A stretch of 64,000 nucleotides of DNA, taken from positions 198,894,565 through 198,958,564 of the forward strand of contig CM060988.1 in the NCBI GenBank assembly GCA_030765065.1, given 5' to 3'. Both the position numbers and the translations under genes were made by a program. This DNA is from Deroplatys truncata. Taxonomy: Eukaryota; Arthropoda; Insecta; Mantodea; Mantidae. The notes below the pieces were generated by a model. The model was given only the letters and a program-made list of their open reading frames with translations. It was not told where the DNA came from and searched no databases. Shown here in pieces: positions 56,290-64,000 of this stretch (positions are counted from its first letter, which is position 1; each line of letters begins with the position of its first letter).

Positions 56290-58545
56290 CAAGACAGATC
56301 TCAGAAAACACCATTTACTTTTACAGCATCCATGTAACATAGAACTAAGAAACTAGCATTTATGTTTATGGCATCTGCTTAAGACACATCTAACAAACTA
56401 GCATTTATGTTTATGGCATCTGCTTAAGACACATCTAACAAACTAGCATTTATGTTTATGGCATCTGCTTAAGACACATCTAAGAAACTAACATTTATGT
56501 TTATGGCATCTGCTTAAGACACACCTAAGAAACTAGCATTTATGTTTATGGCATCTGCACAAGATAGATCTAAGAAACTAGCATTTATGTTTATGGCATC
56601 TGCTTAAGACACATCTAAGAAACTAGCATTTATGTTTATGGCATCTGCTTAAGACACATCTAAGAAACTAGCATTTATGTTTATGGCATCTGCACAAGAT
56701 AGACCTACTAAACTAGCATTTATGTTTATGGCATCTGCACAAGATAGACCTAAGAAACTAGCATTTATGTTTATGGCATCTGCACAAGATAGATCTAAGA
56801 AACGAGCATTTATGTTTATGGCATCTGCTTAAGACACATCTAAGAAACTAGCATTTATGTTTATGGCATCTGCACAAGATAGACCTACTAAACTAGCATT
56901 TATGTTTATGGCATCTGCTTAAGACACATCTAAGAAACTAGCATTTATGTTTATGGCATCTGCACAAGATAGACCTACTAAACTAGCATTTATGTTTATG
57001 GCATCTGCACAAGATAGACCTAAGAAACTAGCATTTATGTTTATGGCATCTGCACAAGATAGATCTAAGAAACTAGCATTTATGTTTATGGCAATTGCAC
57101 AAGATAGACCTAAGAAACTAGCATTTATGTTTATGGCATCTGCACAAGATAGACCTAAGAAACTAGCATTTATGTTTATGGCATCTGCACAAGATAGATC
57201 TAAGAAGCTAGCATTTATGTTTATGGCATCTGCACAAGATAAACCTAAGAAACAAGCATTTATGTTTATGGCATCTGCACAAGATGGATCTAAGAAACTA
57301 GTATTTATGTTTACGTCAACTGCACAAGGTAGATCTAAGAAACAAGCATTTATGTTTACGTCAACTGCACAAGGTAGATCTAAGAAACAAGCATTTATGT
57401 TTATGGCATCTGCACAAGAGATCTAAGAAACTAGCATTTATGTTTATGGTATCTGCACAACATAGATCTAAGAAACTAGCATTGATGTTTACGGCATCTG
57501 CACAAGATGGATCTAAGAAACTAGCATTTATGTTTATGGCATCTGCACAAGATAGATCTAAGAAACAAGCATTTATTTTTATGGCATCTGCACAAGATAG
57601 ATCTAAGAAGCTAGCATTTATGTTTATGGCATCTGCACAAGATAAACCTAAGAAACAAGCATTTATGTTTATGGCATCTGCACAAGATGGATCTAAGAAA
57701 CTAGTATTTATGTTTACGTCAACTGCACAAGGTAGATCTAAGAAACAAGCATATATGTTTATGGCATCTGTACAAGATAGATCTAAGAAACAATCATTTA
57801 TGTTTATGGCATCTGCACAAGATGGATCTAAGAAACTAGTATTTATGTTTACGTCAACTGCACAAGGTAGATCTAAGAAACAAGCATTTATGTTTATGGC
57901 ATCTGCACAAGATAGATCTAAGAAACTAGCATTTATGTTTATGGTATCTGCACAAGATAGATCTAAGCAACTAGCATTTATGTTTATGGCATGTGCACAA
58001 GATAGATCTAAGAAACTAGCATTTATGTTTATAGCATGCATACAAGTTAGATCTAAGAAACTAGCACTTATGTTTATGGCATGCATACAAGTTAGATCTA
58101 AGAAACTAGCATTTATGTTTATGGCATTTGCACAACTTAGATCTAAGAAACTAGCATTTATGTTTATGGTATCTGCACAAGATAAACCTAAGAAACAAGC
58201 ATTTATGCTTACGGCATCTGCACAAGATAGATCTAAGAAACTAGCATTTATGTTTATGTTATGTGCACAAGATAGATCTAAGAAACAAGCATTTATGTTT
58301 ATGGCATCTGCACAAGATAAACCTAAGAAACAAGCATTTATGTTTATGGCATCTGCACACGATAGATCTAAGAAACTAGCATTTATGTTTGTGCTTGTGC
58401 AAAAGATAGATCTAAGAAACTAGCATTTATGTTTATGCATGCACACAAGACAAACCTAAGAAATAAGCATTTATGTTTACGCATGTGGATAAGATAGATC
58501 CAAGAAACTAGTATTTATGTTTACAGCACCCATGCATAATAGATG
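56290..58545 (+). repeat. 45-bp minisatellite, about 49 copies
   Basis: Tandem units of 45 bases: GCATTTATGTTTATGGCATC, TGCACAAGATAGATCTAAG, AAACTA. Because 45 is a multiple of three and the unit has few stops, long frames open on both strands (57440-58423 plus, 327 codons, 15-residue repeat FMFMASAQDRSKKLA; 57361-58086 minus). The left quarter carries the variant TCTGCTTAAGACAC, which puts TAA into the plus frame of most units. Mixed variants recur in blocks (GTATTTATGTTTACGTCAAC near 57301, 57701 and 57840), showing segmental duplication. No splice or start context supports a gene. Confidence 0.95.
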
Positions 58546-58974
58546 AAATTACAGTTAATCATACTATAAGTTGTGTTCATTCAATTCGGAGTTTATAAAA
58601 TTGTAAGTAGAAGGATAGTTTTGCTAAAAAGTGTTACAGCATGTTTTATGAAGGTTGTTCTTGGCCATATGGAAGGCCGGCTAAGGAACAATGACTGAAG
58701 CCCAAGGTATCCTGTCAAGACTTATGTCGTTTTAAAATCCTTCAATATTCAAAAGGATACGTGTTATTCTAGCACTAAATGGTTCCATTTCTGTGTATAG
58801 GAGTCATTCGTATGCACCATAATATTTGTTATTGCACCTACTTTTCATAAGTATTACATTCTCCTAATACTTCAATATCAGCTTTTACTGAAAATGACTA
58901 CGATTATGGCCTTGACCAGTTGTCGGATGAGACACCAAGCTCCTTGACCCCTAATAGATCTTTTGTGCATACAA
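58546..58974. other. Unassigned DNA
   Basis: No gene or repeat recognised between the minisatellite and the next SINE-like block. Confidence 0.4.
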
Positions 58975-59049
58975 CCCCAGATAAGGTGAGGGAACCGCAG
59001 GAGACATATGGGTTGGAGAACAAGGCCAGGCACAAGTCAACAAAGATGT

Positions 59050-59428
59050 GCAGAGTTCCCTAACAGTTCCAGACTTGACTACCCAGCAATGGCAGAGTTG
59101 TTCAGAGATGTCCCTCAAGTGGAACCGGGGAGGCTTGACAGGCTTCCCTCCAGCCGGACCAAGAAGAAGCTCCAATGTGCAAGCCTTTGCACTATCTTCC
59201 CTACACCAACCAAACCACAGCTCAGGAGTCAACCTGAAGCATAAAAGGGAAAAATTAAATGAAAAGAAATTAGGGAGAGAGGAAATGCATGGTAGAATAC
59301 CATTGGTTTGCCTGTGCCAGCCAGGGAAAACCATGAAAAACCCATGGTCAGAGTGGGTGGCCAGCTGGAATTGAGCCCAGAGCCTACTGAATGTGATCCT
59401 CACCCATTACTGCGGTGCCATCTCACAC
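59050..59428 (-). mobile_element. SINE-like block
   Basis: Minus strand begins with GTGAGATGGCACCGCAGTAA (A-box-like), then GGGCTCAATTCCAGCTGG (B-box-like), then CCATGGGTTTTTCATGGTTT and GGCAAACCAATGGTATTC, a sequence style I associate with insect SINE bodies. GC-richer than the surroundings. It replaces the hairpin end of the HC copy that starts at 59425. Frames on both strands (up to 150 codons) are by-products. The exact 3' end is unclear. Confidence 0.5.
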
Positions 59429-60187
59429 GGTTTCACTGGAAATACAGATTTTCAGGTCCCCTGAATCCAAAAGAAAGCAGTTTTAGAAAAAGAACCGTGT
59501 GTGTATGAATACCGTAACTCAAAAATGAAAAGTCAGATAAATATAAAATTTTGTATCAAGTTCAGCATCTTCCAAGAATGTGGCACAAAGATTTTAAATA
59601 AAACTTCCTCTCCCCAAACTAATAAAATGTTATTTATTTTTAATTTTTCCAAAATTATTGTAACAATTTTATTAAAATACCATACGTTAACATAACTACA
59701 CCAGTAATAAAATGTATATCTTGAATCTTCTGCAAATGGCCTGTGAACCCCACTTCATTCTCATTGTCATTACTGGTAAGCCATAAGAGATAAATAAGAA
59801 CTTCTGTCCAAAAGCCTAGATCTCGAAAAACATGCAAGTTACTTAACATTCTTATATCATTAACTACATCCAACATATTCACTGTTATTGATTTGAATTT
59901 TTAATACATTATCAATTTTAGAAATGCTGTCACCACTCAGTTGTTTCTTGCAATGTCATGCAACTACTATAGAATTTCAAAGCCAGCATATAGCAACCCT
60001 ATTTTTAAAGATTTGACTATTGCTTCAGCCTCCTTATTCGTCTTCTATCTACAATGAAATGTGTACATTCATTTATAATGTAGATATTGTAGATAGAAAA
60101 ATAAGCTTTTGTAAAAGTAGTTTAAAGAATCTATATAAAATAAAATTATAGTGATTAGAGAAAGTCTTGTGAATGTAACACATATTT
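59425..60187 (-). mobile_element. HC repeat copy, hairpin end replaced
   Basis: Starts TTTCACTGGAAATACAG and ends TAGAGAAAGTCTTGTGAATG TAACACAT. The terminal hairpin is missing where the SINE-like block abuts. Confidence 0.82.
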
Positions 60188-61402
60188 GTTATAATGTTTT
60201 TGTATACAATGTTTTTACAGCATTCCTTATTTCTCTTTGTTATTTTATATTGTTTTAGTTGTCTTTGTCTCTGGCATCTACAGATTAAAATATCAAGTAC
60301 ATTTTTGTTTTCAGGTTATGTTAGTGCAGACTAGTTTCTGTTTCAGGATATTCCAACTTTTTTAGGGGCAAATTGCCAGCAAGAATATCTTTGATGCATA
60401 GACAGTATATTCTGCTGTGGCATTCTTGCATTTTTTTAACAGTGAAGCATTTACATTTTTAAATACCCAAGGGACCAAAGAGAAGTTTAAAATTTCATCT
60501 ACTGTGCTTACCTGAAATTTCTGGACCATTCTGATAATTGTTTAACCACTAAATTACACTTACAGCCTTCAACATTTGCAGAATTTGGAAGACCATGAAG
60601 TGGAGGTTAAGTAAATCAGAAATACATACATCTCCCAATATTTCATACACATTTCTGGGTATTTCAGGGAATCTCTTTAAACAATATCTCATGAACTTAA
60701 ATAAATTACAATTCAAAAAGTAAAGATGAGGACTCAGTGCATAAATCTTCTAGATCTTGGTACAATAATTTCATAAAGGGTAAGGGGAAGGTAAATGAAA
60801 AAGTTTATAACAGTAATCTATGCAACAAGTGAATAATCTTATGCTTATGGCACAAGTGAATATGAATATCCCATGATTTGGATACAATATTTTATGCAGT
60901 CTTAGCATTATAAATTGTAGGATATAAATCATGAAATAATTCAGCAGGCATAACTGACATAAGTGTGAGTGTCTCTGTAAATGAGATGTTAGCTTCTCTC
61001 CCTGCATTTCATGTGTTATTACGTACCCTGTTGAACCAGTAAGCAAGACAGTCCACTTTCCTGGGAGAGAAGTGAGTATATGTGATGTAGCCTATTATCA
61101 ACACAGTATGGTAAGTAATTATAAATTCAGATCTTAATTATGTATTCTATTTAATAATCTACAAAGGCTTTTGCATCTTTGTTGCTCAGAAAAAGAAATC
61201 ACAAAATGGTTTCATGTTCTCTCTGTAAGCCATGGCAAATTGGAATACTGGTATTACGTCATTGCTATTACATCACACTGCTATTATTTTACTGTTCATA
61301 TCAAAATAATGTTGAATGGGACAAAGTTCAAATTATTATGCATATTTTGCTAGCTATACTTACATATATTAAAACTAACCAAAACGTTTACTTGTCTAGC
61401 AT
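60188..61402. other. Unassigned AT-rich DNA
   Basis: No gene or repeat recognised; short frames at 60771-61046 (-) and 61171-61418 (+) look random. Confidence 0.4.
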
Positions 61403-61632
61403 TTACTATAGTAGGTAGAGCTAGAATTTAATATCGAGATTTCACCTGGAATACAAGTTTTAAGGTCTCCTGAATACAAAGAGCATTTTTTTTTTTAAAG
61501 ATGTATGTGCACATGAGTGTGTCAATGTCAAAAGCAAAAAGTCTGATAAATACCAAACTTGGTATTTAAATTCAGACCAAAAAAATAAAACAACAACAAA
61601 ACTGAAAAGTAGCATAATTAACTTTGAGTAAA

Positions 61633-61681
<49 letters not shown>

Positions 61682-62003
61682 AGATATTTACATCACAAAT
61701 AAAATGTAATATGTCTTGAATTTTCTGTGTATAGCCTGTGAAGGCTCTATATACTGAATGAATTTTGTTAGGTCTCGTTAAAGGTGTATTTCTTTTAGCA
61801 CAATATATTCATTGTCATGATTTGAATTTTCAAATACAATGGTAAGTTGCCATCCTAATGATTCTAATGGTATCGTATAGAATATGGTATTTTGAAGCCT
61901 TAAAGATTTCACTATCATTTCGTCCTTCTCTACCCTGTATGTACGTACTACAAGAAACTATTTCTGCATTTATCTCAATTAACATGCAGTAGATAAACAA
62001 TTT
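61403..62003 (-). mobile_element. HC repeat copy, diverged
   Basis: From TAGTAGGTAGAGCTAGAAT to AACATGCAGTAGATAAAC. Includes an (AT)n run (61637-61679) and several deletions; meets an opposite-strand copy head to head. Confidence 0.75.
61637..61679 (+). repeat. (AT)n microsatellite
   Basis: About 20 AT units inside an HC copy. Confidence 0.9.
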
Positions 62004-63150
62004 ATGTGTTCCATTCCCTATCTGTTTTTCAACAAACTATTTTTACTAAAGCTTACTCTTCTGTCTGCTTCATGTTAATTGAGATAAACCTTTGCAGAAA
62101 TGGGAACGAGTACTTCCTAATCATAACATTGGTAGCGCTACATATTTTAGACAATATCGCCAAAGGTGACAACAACAGAAACTATAGTTTAGATGGCTTC
62201 GGTATAATCATGTTAATATATCAGGACCATGTTTTCGTCCCGTGCTAAATTTGAGAGCTTTCCAAGTGAGTACAGTATCTCCCAGTTTATAACATAACTA
62301 GAAACCCTATTTTGTAATGAAATAAAATACTTCACAGTGGTCATTAATTCTCATGTCATAACACATTTGCTGCTTAGAATACGCAAAACATCCTATCCTA
62401 ATTTTAATTGTAAGTGCTGTACCTTAATCCATGAATACGAAATCTATTTATTTAAATATTTTAACTCAGGATTATTTTATATTTATCATTTAAATTTATA
62501 CAAATTGTTTAAAAATGGATCCTTATACATAAACTCCCCTAATATTTTTCTGGCTACACTGATTAGCTTAAGCAATAATCAAATCTTTTAAGAGCTGGTC
62601 ACTGTGATGGCTTTGAAATTCCATTCTCTTTTCATGACCATGAGAAAAATATAAGTATTTCAAAATTCAAACCCGTAGCAAAGAATATCTCATAAATGGT
62701 AAATGCCACAAAAAATGTTATTTGGCAAAAATTGCATTTAACAAGATCTACACTTTTGTGCAGTAAGATTTTGGCCATCTCTGATAGTTTACCAATTATA
62801 CAAGTCATTCAGAATGGTACTTCACAGAAAATAGAAGATTTACATTTTGTTTGCCATGACAGTATCTTAAACATGTAATCAAAATTGCTAGAGCTATTTT
62901 TTAGAAAATTCAAAATAATGAAAATTATTACATGTAAAGGATATTTTGGGTGAGGATTTTTTTAATATACTCTTCATGCCACATCTTTGGAAGATACAGC
63001 ATTTAAATACCAAGTTGAGTATTTATTAGACTCTTAATTTTGGAGTGGATCTTTTTCTAAAAAATTTTGGGAGGAATTCAGTGTGTCTCAAAACGTGTAT
63101 TTCCAATAAAATTTCGGTATCGCATTTTTGGATGGAATATACTTGTTGTA
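62004..63150 (+). mobile_element. HC repeat copy, diverged and interrupted
   Basis: HC blocks at 62004-62110 (TTAATTGAGATAAACCTTTG) and 62568-63150 (ATCAAATCTTTTAAGAGCTG through TTTTGGATGGAATATAC). The 460 bp between them are unassigned. A diverged subfamily that uses GATGGCTTTGAAATTCC where others have CTGGCCTTAAAATTCC. Confidence 0.7.
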
Positions 63151-63169
63151 TAGCAACTCAAATAACTGA

Positions 63170-63535
63170 TTTAAATAAATCTTCAAGATATTTGCATGAC
63201 AAAATGTAATAGATTTGGATTTTCTGTGTATAGTCTATTAAGTGTTCTTACATTCAGAATTAATTTTGTATACTTTTGGTATTTATTTGTAAACCGTGAG
63301 AGGCAAAACAATAATTTGCACACAAATAAAGTAGTTTTCGTTATAACACACAGGTCATTTTTTTAATAGAAAATCCCCATCCTAATGATTCTGGTGGTAA
63401 CGCAAAGAATATGAAAATAAAGTCTTAAAGAATTCACTATTGTGAATTGACCTGCTACAACAAAACGTGTAATGAAATTATCTGTGCATTTATCTCGCTT
63501 AACATGAATTAGATACAAAATCGTTTTTCTGGAAG
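63170..63535 (-). mobile_element. HC repeat fragment
   Basis: From AAGATATTTGCATGACAAA to TAACATGAATTAGATACAAA. Both ends are missing. Confidence 0.65.
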
Positions 63536-64000
63536 TTAATTATCAAAATAGAGCTAAATGAATGGCTTCTTTTGCTGTTTTTACTCTTGATCGAATCTTA
63601 GAAGTACTAGACTACCGACAGATATCGCTGACGATTACGGAATACAAACAGTTGATGTAGTTCCCGTTAGGTGGCAGGAGCAGCTATGATTAAACATTCT
63701 CTTGAAATTATAGGTTTCCCTGTAACAAAATATTCGCTAGAGCTTCTTTTATTCATTTCCGATTAGTCTTCGCATGCTGTTATTGAATGATGCACATTGA
63801 CGTAGCGCGACAGTTTGGAGAAATAATGCAATAACGGATTTAGTTCAACACATATCCCAAGTGATGGATATTCTTAAATGCCTGAACTTCCTATTTTACG
63901 ATAATGTATGTGCATGAATCCTTTTATTCTAATATTTTTATTTTCTGTTGTTTAGGTTAGTTTCAACTTAAATCTGTACCGTTAAATTGCATTTATATTT
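63536..64000. other. Unassigned DNA at window end
   Basis: Slightly richer in unique-looking sequence (GACAGATATCGCTGACG, TTAGGTGGCAGGAGCAGC); no gene recognised. Confidence 0.4.

Noticed and set aside
57361-58423. Long reading frames (327 and 241 codons) as real proteins
   Set aside because: Both lie in the 45-bp minisatellite, overlap on opposite strands, and many units of the same array carry in-frame TAA. No start context, signal or domain supports them.
58951-59403. 150-codon minus-strand frame as a gene
   Set aside because: It overlaps a SINE-like block with A/B-box-like words, and two plus-strand frames are open over the same bases; no domain recognised.

Overview
The window looks like a piece of a large, AT-rich, transposon-packed insect genome. 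Evidence: spliceosomal-type exon candidates separated by more than 18 kb, several tRNA-derived SINE families, non-LTR retrotransposon, Tc1/mariner and hAT remnants of insect type, and no dense gene array. A cockroach, termite or other large-genome polyneopteran is my guess; nothing in the sequence fixes the species. No complete host protein-coding gene was found. At most two short exon candidates on the + strand (16319-16433 and 34952-34992) may belong to one host gene whose other exons lie outside or are unrecognised.

Most of the window is repeats. The commonest is a roughly 0.8-0.9 kb non-coding family (called HC here), present about 20 times in both orientations and covering roughly a fifth of the sequence. 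One end carries an ACTTTCTCTACC / GGTAGAGAAAGT hairpin; the other starts TCTGATGTG and has a second small hairpin. HC copies host later insertions: a SINE-like insert (11430-11743), a 498-bp GC-rich insert (30190-30687), a retro-insert with an 11-bp duplication (32746-33114), a reverse-transcriptase fragment near 34.0-34.7 kb, and a 5.5 kb satellite.

Three tandem arrays dominate. 18226-23720 is a 76-bp satellite with a 14-monomer (1064 bp) higher-order repeat. 38797-47365 is a ~61-63-bp minisatellite. 56290-58545 is a 45-bp minisatellite open on both strands. The 8.5 kb middle array lies inside a solo LTR. The LTR (38538-47633, TGTGAT...GTCACA, 4-bp ATAT duplication) sits inside a non-LTR retrotransposon ORF, and that reading frame resumes exactly when the LTR and one ATAT are removed. 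Two ordinary-size relatives of the LTR (35275-35734 and 49966-50927) carry the same TATA box and 3' region without the expansion, and one has an uninterrupted empty-site paralogue nearby.

Decayed mobile-element coding regions: Tc1/mariner-type transposases (3420-4160; 27932-28979 with long inverted repeats; 53749-54625 with ~70-bp inverted repeats), a hAT transposase (51580-52250) and a hAT MITE (51102-51255, 8-bp duplication), and non-LTR reverse transcriptase / RNase H remnants (9600-10210, 34020-34735, 36725-37330, 38330-48285, 53517-55430). A Penelope-like inverted repeat (7014-7496, 10-bp duplication) and two long palindromes (8501-8586, 11976-12143) complete the list. The parts behave as nested layers of insertion, not as a functional gene system; the most notable single object is the minisatellite-inflated LTR.
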